A stretch of 64,000 bases of DNA from Agelas oroides (taxonomy: Eukaryota > Porifera > Demospongiae > Agelasida > Agelasidae). Location of the stretch: NCBI GenBank assembly GCA_949130485.1, contig OX422184.1, forward strand, positions 14,420,405 to 14,484,404, read 5' to 3'. The number at the start of each line of letters is the position of its first letter. Position 1 is the stretch's first letter. This document shows, piece after piece, positions 51,747 to 62,910 of this stretch. The notes under the pieces were generated by a model that saw only the letters and a list, made by a program, of their open reading frames with translations, did not search any database and was not told the DNA's origin. Both the position numbers and the translations under genes were made by a program.

Positions 51747-52379
51747 ATATATATGAACCAATATGATACGCAGGGCGGAGGAAGCGTTGGACATCCAATC
51801 TGAGTTGATATTTGTTAATGGCGTGGTGCACTTACCCCAGGAATGAAACTTTGGTACACCAACAACTCTCCCTTCACCAGCTACACCACCGTCACCCCTC
51901 ACAGCGACTCCCGAAGCGATTTTTCTGCTTACTTGACGTCACTCGTTCAATACACATACGTATAAAATCATTGCTACGTGTATTGAGCGTGCTACCGTGC
52001 TGCGGGCTAATATTACGCATGTAAAGCGCGCGGTGGAGGCGTGCGTTGCTATTCACGATCGATGAACTGGTGTCTGGCTCCTCCGTTGAGGGTAAGTCTT
52101 TTTTAAGAAGCCACAAATATCTGAACTCTAAAGGCTTTCTACTTCAGGTAAATTTGCAGCTCAAAATCCTGATCTCTAAATCCTTCTACTTCAAGTCTTG
52201 TAGCTAAGTAATTGTAAAGTTTGTTTTCCTAAAGCCTACTAACAAACATTTTACCTACGTATAGCACTGAACTCGAAAGTGTTCGAGCCAAGGTAAACCT
52301 GCAGCACTAACCTCTTATGAGCATCTTGGGGTGCGGTTACTTTGCTCGTTACACAAGCAGGCTTTACTGAACAGTAGTT

Positions 52380-52510
52380 CAGTATTTTCAGTGGCTTCTC
52401 AGTTGGCTTCTGCATAAATGAAAAGAAGGTTATCTGTTACCAACTTGAGCTCGGAAAATAACTTGCTGACGTTTCGACTGAATGCTCCAGTCGTCATCAG
52501 GGCGAAAGTG
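52380..52510 (+). repeat. Dispersed repeat, related inverted to about 59974-60110
   Basis: GTTATCTGTTACCAACTTGA GCTCGGAAAATAACTTG continues into GACGTTTCGACTGAATGCTC CAGTCGTCATCAGGGC, a phrase typical of Penelope-like element ends. The first part recurs inverted near 60048-60095. The linked phrase GGAAGCGTTGGACATCCAAT occurs at 51779 and 60004. Confidence 0.6.
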
Positions 52511-52849
52511 AAGAGGTGCGAACAAACGTTGCTATTTATAGCCATGCACTACTGGGGATACATGTCATTGGAGGTCAAAGGTCGGTGAGGATTGCGCTCC
52601 TCCTCCCTGCCTCCTCATCACAGCGGTCCAGCAACCAGGGACTTCCAGTCCTCCATCTCGGTTGAAGCGCTCCTCTGATGGTGTCATCTGGATGTGCAGG
52701 GCCTCTTAGTTGTCCCTATATTGTGTGTATAGAGGTAATCTGATAGCAAATCTTATTGTGGACAGATGACCTGCACACCTCAGTTTTCAGCGCCTGCAGC
52801 TCCCTTTCAAGCTCTTTTATCTGTTGTTTTGATTTGAATTGAATTGAAA

Positions 52850-53718
52850 TGATTTTATCTCAAAGAGAAAGGGTTACACAAAAGGAATTCCTATATAAAA
52901 GTGCTCCCCCTAGCGAACAAGCCAAAAACAAACATTCTAGTTACATGAAATAAGGGCAAAAGTAGAGAAACAAAGATTCTAGTCACATGACGTAAGGACA
53001 TACATTACGAAAAATAGAAATGTGACTATAATTACAAATTCTGCTTGAGTTTACATTTAAAGCTATAATATGAGTTACTTTGTACAACATCTAGAAGTAG
53101 AGTATTCCATAGAAAGGGAGCATTCACGAAAAATGAGTGTCTAAAGGTATTTACTCTTGACTGTATGTAATTTATACAAAAGTGATGACATCTGGTTACA
53201 GTACTGTTAAAGGACAGGAAGTCTTCAAAAACCAAACAATCAAGATGATTCACCATTTTGTATATCTGACAGCAACTGAGTAGATCTCGTCTCTGCACAA
53301 GGGTTTGCCAACCAAGCTCATGTCTGCAATCACTGTATGATTTTGTCCATTGGAAGCTATTTCTGTCCCACTTCGCAGCACACACCCATCTTGATGCTCT
53401 CTTCTGGACATTTTCTAGAGCATCGATGTACTTCCTTTGGTATGGAGACCACACAGGAGCACAGTACTCCAGGAGGGGACGGACGAGAGCAGTGAACGCT
53501 TTCTTCTTAGTGTCTTCATGGCACCCATGCATTGTGCGTCTCAGAAGATTCAGCACTCTTGAAGCTCTGGATGACACTTCTTTCACATGTTCACCCCAGT
53601 TAAGCTTGTTGTGGATCTTCACCCCAAGATATTTGAAGGTGTCCACCCATTCCACAGCACTGTTGTTGATATGATAAGTGTAGGCAATGGGTTTCTTCTT
53701 GTTGGTGATGCACATCAT
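52850..53718 (-). pseudogene. 5'-truncated LINE: C-terminal reverse transcriptase region and 3' tail
   Basis: The open frame (53032-53718) begins in the RT thumb (YHINNSAVEW, TFKYLGVKIHNKLNW) and runs through ALVRPLLEYCAPVWSPY and ENVQKRASRWV to FRHSFFVNAPFLWNTL, the usual end of CR1/jockey ORF2. The 3' tail ends in GAATTGAATTGAAAT repeats near 52840-52855. The palm and endonuclease are missing, so this is a dead-on-arrival copy, and not the same family as the LINE at 1-3180. Confidence 0.88.
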
Positions 53719-53929
53719 CTTTTGTTGGTACCTGGTTTAACAAATCAAATGTTAGCAAATGTAATTTAAAGCTGATAACAAGGAACAAGACTAGATGCAA
53801 CAGATACTCACTCCTGCTCTCTCTCCTCCCATAGCTGCTGATCAATACCTTGTTGAGGAGATTTACACAGCAGTCACACATGTACTCTCTTAGTGTGTAA
53901 GATTGGTACAGTGTATGTATTATCCACAC

Positions 53930-55670
53930 ACTAATGCCAATAATGAAACATGCTGTGGTGAACTAAGCCACTACATGAACTATGCACAGTGTTTTGTATC
54001 TTGTAAAGGAAGGTAGTGAAGGTGGGTAGGAGGGAATTACACATGCAGTCACTGAGCCATTGTACGTGTACTTTAGTATTCCAAGACATGTGGATAGATA
54101 ACATGCCACAGTGCACTGTCAATACGTCCACCGTGAAAGGGCTGGGCGTAGCGGAAGTCCCCTTCCAGCTATCCTCCCCCAAGCTGGGATTAAGGACCAT
54201 AATTAATAAATGAGAGAAGTAAAGGAAGGGACGGGCAAAGCTAAAGGCAGAAAAGTGGCAGCTACGCCCACCCAATACCTGACCCACCAAACCTCATTAG
54301 AGTTTTGGAGGGAATTAATGTTGGCTACATCAGGCAAGGTTCTATACCGTACCTGCTTGCCTATATAAAGATCACTAATGCAAATACTGTCTCTGACTTA
54401 AATACGGTTGGTTTCTTGGTGAGATGACACTGGTGTGACAGGTTGGCTTCTTGGTGAGATGACACTGGTGTGACAGGTTGCACCTGCTGTTAGCCACTGC
54501 ACATATTATGCACAATGCTTACCTCCTCTCACATCTTGTGGTGGTGAAGAAGGAGAGTGGAGGAGAGGAGGGGGAGGAGAGGGGCCTAGGGAAGAATCAC
54601 ATGCAGTCACTGTACATGTACTTAGCATTCTAAAGACATTATGGCAGACATGTGGCTAGCAGACATTACAGCAGACATGTAGCTAGCAGACATTATGGCA
54701 GACATGTAGCTAGGCGGTTACACATGGACAGTGCACTGTCAAACTTGCATATGAAATGGCAGCAAATGCACAGGAGCAGAATGGTGGAGTACCTTATATA
54801 CTAGTACCTACTTTACATTAATGCTTACTTCTCGGCTCCGTGTCAGTGTCCTCCAGCACTGCAATGACTAATTGTGGAGATATTGTGAATTTTACATGGT
54901 GAGATATTTATTTCTGTGCGGTACAAGTACAAAACACTGTCTGCACATGTGCAATGTGTTGTCATGCACAGAAACTGGTGTAACAGCATATCCACAAGTT
55001 TGAGGTTGGAATAAGGGAGAACGGAATTCTAACACTATGTACAGCTGTAAACATTAAACTTTGAGACTCCAAACTTTCCACCATTGTTGGCGGTAGTCTG
55101 CCTGATGGGATGGTGCAGCATGTCATCTGCTTACCCCTATCTTCACATTCTCCCCTTTCGTTCCACCACTCCGAACAATTGCTGTCATCAGCTTCCTTCT
55201 GTGTGTCCCCCCTAATTTTCCCAAGCAAACACTACTTACTATCCCCGTGCTTTTTGGAGTTGTAGATTGCATGCCTACAGATCAGTCACTCACAAAAGAC
55301 ACAGGATGTAAATATGGGGCAGCAACACAAATTCACTTACTTGTTCCGATTGTAGTGTGACTAGCTTCTCCAAAAAGGATAGCATATCATCTAGATAAAA
55401 CAAACAAGCAAAATTAGTGGAAAAAAAAATATGTAGTAAAGCATATATACTATGTACGTATGCTCAGGACTCTCAGCATTCCTACTTTGGCTGCACGTAG
55501 AAAACAACTCAAATTTGTGTACCTTCTTCAGCTATGTGAATGGATTGCCTATTGCTCCTATTGCTTAGTAATCTTATTCACTAGACACATACATGATCTC
55601 TCTTGTTTGTCCAATTGCTCGTACCAATCAATTCTTTCCCCCCCATACAATTTATTTGTCTATTGCTAAT
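53930..55670. other. Interval without a recognisable gene; small duplications
   Basis: A 38-bp direct duplication (GGTTGGCTTCTTGGTGAGAT...) lies near 54405-54480, and ATTATGGCAGACATGTAGCT repeats three times near 54638-54715. No convincing coding frame is seen. Confidence 0.45.
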
Positions 55671-55679
55671 CTGTCACGT

Positions 55680-56265
55680 GGACAAAAGTGCTGAAAATTT
55701 CGATCTAGCAAATATACCGAAGGAGCTATACTTATTTGATGATGGTGGTATGGCCGAGTGGATTGGAGACGAGGTCTCAGCAGCGAAGAAGACAAAAGCA
55801 ATGAGTGATGTAACTAGCAGATTTGGGAACAAGTTGAATTGAAGACGAAGTCGAAGGGGTTCGTGCCAAAAAACAGAGAGAAAAGCACGATTTGGGCCGT
55901 GCACAATTTCCAGTCCTGGTGTGATTGGCGAGAGAAGCAAGGACCCAGTGCCTGAAGATTTACTTAAATGTAACGATGGAGAAATGTTGAATTGATGGCT
56001 ATTGCTCTTTGTGAAGGAGACGAGATGGCAAGTTATTTCCCTCAAGGACCATTGGTATGCTGTTATCTGGTCTCATGTGTTATCGACTGGAGAAAAATCC
56101 AGTTTCCATTGACATTCTAAGCGAGAAAGATCCCGTATTTGCTGGTATTTGGGGAATTTGAGATACTGTTGCTCAACAGCTTCGAGAAGCAGGTGTTGGT
56201 GCCTCTGTGAAGTACCAAAGAAGAAGAAAGTTTCACCAAAGAAAGTATGACCTTTGTGGTGCGCT
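55680..56265 (+). pseudogene. Crypton-like (DUF3504) tyrosine recombinase remnant, copy 1
   Basis: Pieces in shifting frames read SAENFDLANIPKE...MSDVTSRFGNK, then STIWAVHNFQSWC, then LFVKETRWQ and ILSEKDPVFAGIWG..DTVAQQLREAGVG. These match, in order, the N-terminal half of the recombinase copy at 56415-58080. Several stops and frameshifts interrupt it, and the catalytic half is absent. A TGGCCGAGTGG in it resembles a tRNA A box but is part of this coding remnant. Confidence 0.7.
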
Positions 56266-56311
56266 AAGGTGCTCGAGTAATATTTAGAATACCACCACAA
56301 AGAGTTTATGG

Positions 56312-56421
56312 GAAATACACAAGGTCAGTATAGATATACTGACCTTGTGTATTTCAGGTCAGTATAGATATACTGACCTCGTGTATTTCAGGTCAGTATA
56401 TCTATACTGACCTTGTGTATT
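56312..56421. repeat. Tandem near-palindromes between the two recombinase remnants
   Basis: AAATACACAAGGTCAGTATA and TATACTGACCTTGTGTATTT alternate in three head-to-head units over 110 bp and can form stem-loops. They may be decayed ends of the Crypton-like copies. Confidence 0.85.
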
Positions 56422-58080
56422 TGCTATGTGTTGCTAAGTGTATCCAATGCAGCACGAAAGCTGATTGGTCAAGGGACCTAAACGCATTCTACTCTTGCCA
56501 GTCGCTGGTACAAGTAAGGATGGCTGCAAGGAAGGTTTTTGCTGAGTTTTGCCTTGGCGATCCTGATTTCTGTAGCTGTGAAAAGTGTGGGGACAAATGC
56601 CCTGAGTATAGCCCTAGTTTTCGAACTGCTAGAGATGCCTTGAGGAATTTGGAGCCTGATAGTATGGACGACTTTCAAGTACCAAAGAAGCGCAAGAGTA
56701 CTGATAGCGCGAGTGGAAAAAAGAAACCATCCCCTAAGAAGGGGTGTCTATCACTCAAGGGCAAAAGAGAAGGCAAGATCTGAAGATCGCTTTAGTAAAG
56801 TGACCACCGACGAGGTGCTTGCTGAACTATCAAAAGGTTACGTCCGCCCAACACTGAGAAGAATACTGGATGGGCTATGCGAGTGTTTGAGCAGTGGCAA
56901 GAGTCACGCAGAGCTCGAGGAAATCCGGTTCCAGAGATTTTTCAAAAACCGTACGATTATACAGCACTCTCTCACTGGCTAGCTCTGTTTGTAACTGAAG
57001 TGAGGAAGATAGATGGCGAGCGGTATCCACCGAAAAGCATTTATCAGCTGCTTTGTGGGATTTTGCGTTTCATGAGAAAGCAGGATGCCTTTGCTCCTAA
57101 CTTTTTGGACCAGAAAGACGGCCGCTTTCGCGAACTGTAGGGCACGTGTGAGTCGGTGTTTCGACAACTCCGTCAAAGCGGCATTGGAGCAAATCCCAAG
57201 AAAGCTGCTGTAATATCTGAAGAGAATCACCTTTGGGCGTCAGGAATACTAGGATGTTCATCTCCAACCGCCTTGCAAAGAACTGTCTTCTTCTATTTGG
57301 GCAAGAACTTCTGATTAAGGGGTGGAGAGGAGCAGTGGGAGCTCAAACCATCACAGCTGATCCGTAAGAGAAATCCTGACCAGTATGTTTACGTTGAAAC
57401 AGGAAGCAAGAACAGGAGTGGTGGATTGAAGGAGTTGAATGTAGATAACAAAGTGGTGCCGATCTATGCATGTCCAGCTGCTGGTGAGAGGTGCTTGGTG
57501 TATTTGTTAGATTTATACCTAAGCAAACTGCCATCTATTGCATTTGAGAAGGATGTGCTCTACTGGAAGCCAAAAAATGACATTCCAAAGAGTTCAAAGG
57601 AACCATGGTACCATTGCCAGCCTGTCGGGAAGCATAAGCTTAGTGGCATGGTGGCGTGGATGTGTGAGGAAGCAGGCCTGAGCGAGCGTAAAACCAACCA
57701 TTCTTTGTGTGTAACTGGTGCTACATCTCTTTATAAAGGCGGCGTTCCTGAGCGAGAGATCCAGCAGAGAACTGGTCACTGTTCGATTGAAGCACTTGGG
57801 AAGTATGAGTGCACTGGAGAAGAGCAGCACCAGGCTGTTTCAAGTATGCTTTCTTCACCTGTGGAAGTGCCTTACTCGTCTCATTTGGTCCCTGTTTGTT
57901 GCGCAAGTACACCAAGTGACCCACAGCAATCTAGTAGTGTTTCACTACCCCATATACGCCCTCCTGTTTTGTATCATGGTCCAAGTGTTTCATCACATTC
58001 TGTAAGAAATCAGTATTCTGTGCAATGTCCACCTGGCCTGAACCTTCAAAGCCTATTTCAGGCCAGTGGTGGTGGTACAT
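56415..58080 (+). pseudogene. Crypton-like (DUF3504) tyrosine recombinase, copy 2, broken
   Basis: The order is an N-terminal region ending in a basic KKKPSPKKG patch, the core-binding domain (NTGWAMRVFEQW, YDYTALSHWLALFVTEVRK), and the catalytic domain with KNRSGGLKELN, NHSLCVTGATSLYKGGVPE, RTGHCSIEALGKYE. A serine/proline-rich tail follows. It matches the DUF3504 domain also found in host proteins such as ZMYM and KCTD1/QRICH1. The breaks are a frameshift near 56850, an in-frame TAG at 57138-57140 and an in-frame TGA near 57314, and the HxxR arginine reads cysteine (HSLC). The catalytic function is lost. Confidence 0.85.
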
Positions 58081-58109
58081 TGAACATTAACCCTCATGGT
58101 AACTTTGTT

Positions 58110-58731
58110 TTAACCCTTTATACCCGAATGACGACTATAGTCGTCATGAATATAGGTACGTAAATTCCGAATGACGACTATAGTCGTCATGGCCACTATC
58201 GAGCGGTTAGCGCTCTATACCCCGCGGCTACGTAGTATACAGTTAGTATGTGCCGCAGGAAGTCGAATAAAGCATAATTAGCTGGGCCGTCCTATAGGGA
58301 CTTTCCCCGGAAATCGCGTTCGAAGTTTACCGTTCGATCGTGTTGTACTTAGTATTGCCACAGAACAGCTGGTTTCCCACGCGCTACTGGTCCTACCAAA
58401 TTTGTTCTCGCTAATCATCTAAACAACAGTGAAAACGTACCTTCGCTGGAAGTTTTGCCACGGATTTCCAGTCATTTTCCAATACGTAGCGAATACCCGC
58501 GTTTCCACCGCTGTATCTTATTCGGATTTCACTGCCAACTCGTACGACCACTTCCCGAGTAAAGCAGGTTTGTTTTCAACCAAACTAAGCCTAACTACCG
58601 ATTGTTGAACTCTGCTAGTTCACAAGATATAACGCAATGAATCAACATAGTACAAAATCGCCATTTTTTATCTTGCTTCTCTCGTAATCACGTGTTTATT
58701 GTGCGCATGCGCATCGGGTGTAAAGGGTTAA
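58110..58731. mobile_element. piggyBac-type MITE (622 bp), TTAA target, copy 2
   Basis: It begins TTAACCCTTTATACCCG and ends CGGGTGTAAAGGGTTAA. Two copies of the perfect 20-bp palindrome ATGACGACTATAGTCGTCAT lie at 58128-58147 and 58171-58190. The interior matches 48611-49236 in inverted orientation (for example AAAATCGCCATTTTTTATC). It adjoins the end of the Crypton-like copy. Confidence 0.88.
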
Positions 58732-61325
58732 ATGTCCAGTTTGGAAACAGGTTACAGTCCGAGTATGACAATTGTGGTGCTTTTGACAGTCTTGTAAAAG
58801 ATGCAAATTTTGAATATTGCACAACACTAAATAGCACCCTGTAGGTAGTCTGTGAACAATCTTTGTTATTTAGTAGTCCATAAAATCAAGTGTACGATTC
58901 AAGGTGAGTGGCCACAAGCAAACACACACACACACACCCATGCAATTCAGCCCCTGTACTGTACAATTAGTTAGAAAATGCATGGTGTAATATATTGGTA
59001 TATAGCAACATCTCACATACCATGTATTCAATCGCTCCAATCCTCCTCCCAAAAATCCTTCAATGCACCCTTTACAACTGTTCCGTCATTAAAGTAGACA
59101 TCCTTGCCCCCACACTTATGCATCAGGTCCCGAACCCAGTCAAAGAAGTTTCGAACAATCTCTGCATTTGGGAGCGGATCTGTGGAAGAGAAAGAGGTCA
59201 TGAGAAGAGTAGGTGATCACTCAGCAAAAGTTAAGTTATCGAGCGTACTCGACCGATTATCGGCATACACCAATTATCGGCACCCTACTGTATCTACTAT
59301 CGGCACCCTACTGTATCTACTATCGGCAGCTTTACGTACGCCGAAATATACGGAAAAAGCTACACGTGTTCTACCCGCACCCTGACTAGCTGCTCTCTTG
59401 CTGCCTTTGCCTTGATACTGGTAGGCAGCTGTCTCAAAAGCATGTTGTCAAGGATACCAGTGATTTGCAGTCCTCATGACCATGCAGCCTGCAGCATCCC
59501 CACAACAGATCAAACACAAACACTATGCCTTAGGGAAGCATCACCGATGCAGACATTTGGTTGAGCAAGACAGCTTGGCTTACAGACATGCACCATCCTT
59601 GGTGCTGCACCATTTGTACTGAAGAGCATGACTCCTGCTGATGGATTCCTTCCAGTGGAACCTGTCCACAGCAAAGAGAGGGTTCTGGAAGAAATGAGGT
59701 TCTCTGTTCTAACAATATTGATGAAGGTTACATGTGTTATTACTCTGGGTGGGGTCTGAAAGCGTGATTGGAAGATCTGGAAAGGGTTTCGTGGTGATTC
59801 ACAGGTTTCCATCACCTCAAAGCTATAACATATACACCATGATGGCAAAAGATGGTGAATATACCAGGGCAGAGAGAGGAATGGCCATAGGACTCTTAAT
59901 GTTCTCCAGAGACGTACGACAGAGTGGATGATTAAGTGATGTAACTTAAAGCGTAATATATATAATTATTATAAATAAACCAATATAATACACAGGCCGG
60001 AGGAAGCGTTGGACATCCAATCTGAGTTGATATTCCCTTGATATTCGGCAAGTTATTTTCCGAGCTCAAGTTGGTAACAGATAACTTTCTCTTCAGTAGT
60101 TCAGTATCTTTTAGTTTTTGTCCATGAATTAATGAAAAAGGAATGAATGGCAATAAAATGTTCTGGCCAATTTACGCAGCTTGTACAGCTTGACAAACGA
60201 CCTGAAAACCTCTGTGTGCATGGTGTATTAAAGTTTGAGCATTAAACTTTGAGCTTGTGTAAACGTTTTATTGTTTACCCTAAGTGTTCACAGTTACATT
60301 TGTCCTATGGAAGAGGCAATTTGAAACCAAACTCACCTTCGTCTTCCATCTTCTGCCATTGTCGTTGCACGCACGTGTGGCATAGCATCATCACGTGAGC
60401 AGAAGGCATGCAAATCTTCTCCATTCAAAGCTCTTGAGTCATGCTGTAACGTCAGTGTAAGGCATGAACTTTATGCAGGTGGCCTGAATGAAGAGTGACT
60501 TACAAACGGTTCTTTACAAGCATACTTTGTAGCCTAGCCCTACTTATACACTAACTACTAGCCATCGGTTGATGCCTCCAGATTCCTGTTGTCTTGTCCA
60601 CATTTGACTGACACCAAATGGCAGCATGAACTGTGGAATGTTAATTGTATAGTGTACAAATACGAGGAAGGGACACACTCACCACCATCTATGTCAAGTA
60701 CACTTCTCACATTGCATGTCACGGTTTCAACAGATTGCAGGAACGCGCTTGGTTTCTTTCTCAGGAAATCTGTAAATTACTGCACGTTTTAGCGTGTTTT
60801 ATTTTGTTAACCAATCAGATTGTGGAAGCTAACATGGTCAGCACATGTCATTGTATGTATGCCAGTTACTGCTATGTGCTGCTGCAGTGATGGCACATTT
60901 TTCTGAGCAGTTGCTTGGATACACAACACACCAGCTCTGTTTGTTTGTTGTTTCATTTCTGGTTGCAGAATTGCTTGGTTGTAGTGGTGCTGAGGAAATA
61001 CTCAAGACTTTATTGAGTGCATAACACAGTTTGAGTGTACTATACTATACCTTTGTGAAATGAAGCTTTATCATAGCTAGTGATTGGCATGGAATCTACC
61101 AAACGAAACCATTGTGCAATATAGAAATCTGCTTTGTATTGGAGAAGTCACTCACAAAAGAACACATACACCTACTTGCCAACTCCTCGATGACACAGTG
61201 TGCACTAGTGACAGTGATAGTGATGCCTCCAGATTTCTGTTGTCCATATTTGGCAGAGACTGAATGACAGCATGAACTGTGGAATGTTGATAGTTTGGTA
61301 CAGTGTAACTAGAAAATGTAGAACA
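58732..61325. other. Interval without a recognisable gene
   Basis: It holds a CA repeat near 58920-58937, a short CTATCGGCACCCTACTGTAT duplication near 59280-59325, and the inverted partner of the 51.7-52.5 kb dispersed repeats at 59974-60110. Open frames are short and unremarkable. Confidence 0.4.
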
Positions 61326-61782
61326 TTGTGGGGGCGAGCCTGAGCAAGCAGTTAACATGCACATGAATAGACTAAACTTTACGCTAAAATGATGAGCTGA
61401 ATCAGTAGCGTTTATGAGTGTCGTTTATGCCCTGAAGCGATTTCAACCCGGCGTGTATAATTTTGTACGGTCGGCGAGCAGCCTGCCATTGATGGTCTGT
61501 CCGTAGCTGCTGTGACAAACAAGAAGTAAGGTGGTGTGCGTGCTTAAACTTGAGCTGTCTCCGCTACGGTTGCCAACCCTGCACTCTGGCAGTAGGCCAG
61601 CATTGCCACGCCATGCCCTTCAGTGCACGAGGACGTTCAGTTTTCGGGAAATATTTAAACGCACATTTAAAATTTACGGTATATGGCCGCAAGCAAGCAC
61701 GTACGTACGTACGGTTGTATATACACACATCTGCGCAATGCAGTCCCGCTAGTGTGGGGCTTGCTCAGGCTCGCCCCAATGA
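61326..61782. mobile_element. Non-autonomous element with GGGGCGAGCCTGAGCAAGC ends, copy 2
   Basis: Inverted relative to 29372-29836: GGGGGCGAGCCTGAGCAAGC at 61331 and GGGGCTTGCTCAGGCTCGCCCC at about 61757-61778. Shared interior blocks include GCAGCCTGCCATTGATGGTC and GACGTTCAGTTTTCGGGAAA. Similarity extends leftward through ACTAGAAAATGTAGAACATTG. Confidence 0.75.
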
Positions 61783-62416
61783 TATAGTACGTCCCGAACG
61801 TCCTTGAAATCCACATGGCCTGGTTTAGGCAGAGATGCAGTGGTTCAGTGTCAAACAAAATTATTGTATGGCTGGTGGTGCAACAAGGTGAACTTCTACA
61901 AAATCCTCGTCAAAACTGTCAACTCCCAGAGCTCACTGCCCCACTGTGTTTTATTTCTGACCAGGTTACAGGGTGCTCTGACAGCCACTGGAATGATATC
62001 CCACCGTTTGTGTTTGGCATCACACCTCTGCTCTTGGAAGTTTGGTACTGCAGTCAAACTTACAAGACTTGCAAGGCATTGTGTCACCTACATGTATGCA
62101 AGCTAGCTTCCCCTCCTCTTGACTCTCATTTTTAAATCCAAGCCACAAGATGGGTAGCTGCATTCTTTTACTTATACAAACTCAGTCTTAAGCCAGCTTG
62201 ACTTAGCTCTGGCTTTTTTGTCTGGTGTCAAGTTCACCAAGCAACTACATGTGCATCACTGACATGCTTTTCTAGTATTGCAGCTCATCTACAACTACTC
62301 TAAGCTACTGAACTAAGTATTCACGCTCATTTAGCCTGTTAGCGAGGCCACATGCTACATGAGAAAATGTATGGAAAATTACATCGAATGCAAAGTGTAC
62401 CTTTTCAGAGGCATCA

Positions 62417-62612
62417 AATATTAGGCAGGTAAATGACCCTACCTCCACCTCTTGCTTGGACTGAGTGCTTGCAGCCTATGGAGTCAATTTTAGTCAGTGA
62501 TTGAACCCAACCACAATATTAGGCAGGTAAATGACCCTACCTCCACCTCTTGCTCTGAGTGAGTGCTTGCAGCCTATGGAGTCAATGTTAGTCAGTGATT
62601 GAACCCAACCAC
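62417..62612 (+). repeat. About 100-bp tandem duplication
   Basis: ATATTAGGCAGGTAAATGAC...GTCAGTGATTGAACCCAACC occurs twice in a row with few differences. A second tandem pair (AAGTAAATATAACTGTTCAA CTAACAGTT) lies at about 62812-62910. Confidence 0.9.
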
Positions 62613-62910
62613 CATATTAGCACACATGATGCTCCCTTACCTCTTCCTTTTCAGCATCATCAGTCTGAGGTGAATGAACTCAAGATTATTAACAGTGGTC
62701 AAATAATGGCATTATGTGATAAGCTAACCTTTTCTTCCCTGGCATCTGTCATCTCAGTAGTACTGCAAGCGGCTGAATTTACGTACATTTTATTTACACA
62801 GGATTATCAAAAGTAAATATAACTGTTCAACTAACAGTTGGCTGCATGTTTCAGTGAAAGGGACCATGTTTCAGGCAAAAGTAAACATAACTGTTCAACT
62901 AACAGTTAGC

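Noticed and set aside
55746..55860. tRNA-like A box (TGGCCGAGTGG) with GGGTTCG downstream
   Set aside because: No acceptor or anticodon stems can be formed, and the segment is coding remnant of the Crypton-like recombinase.
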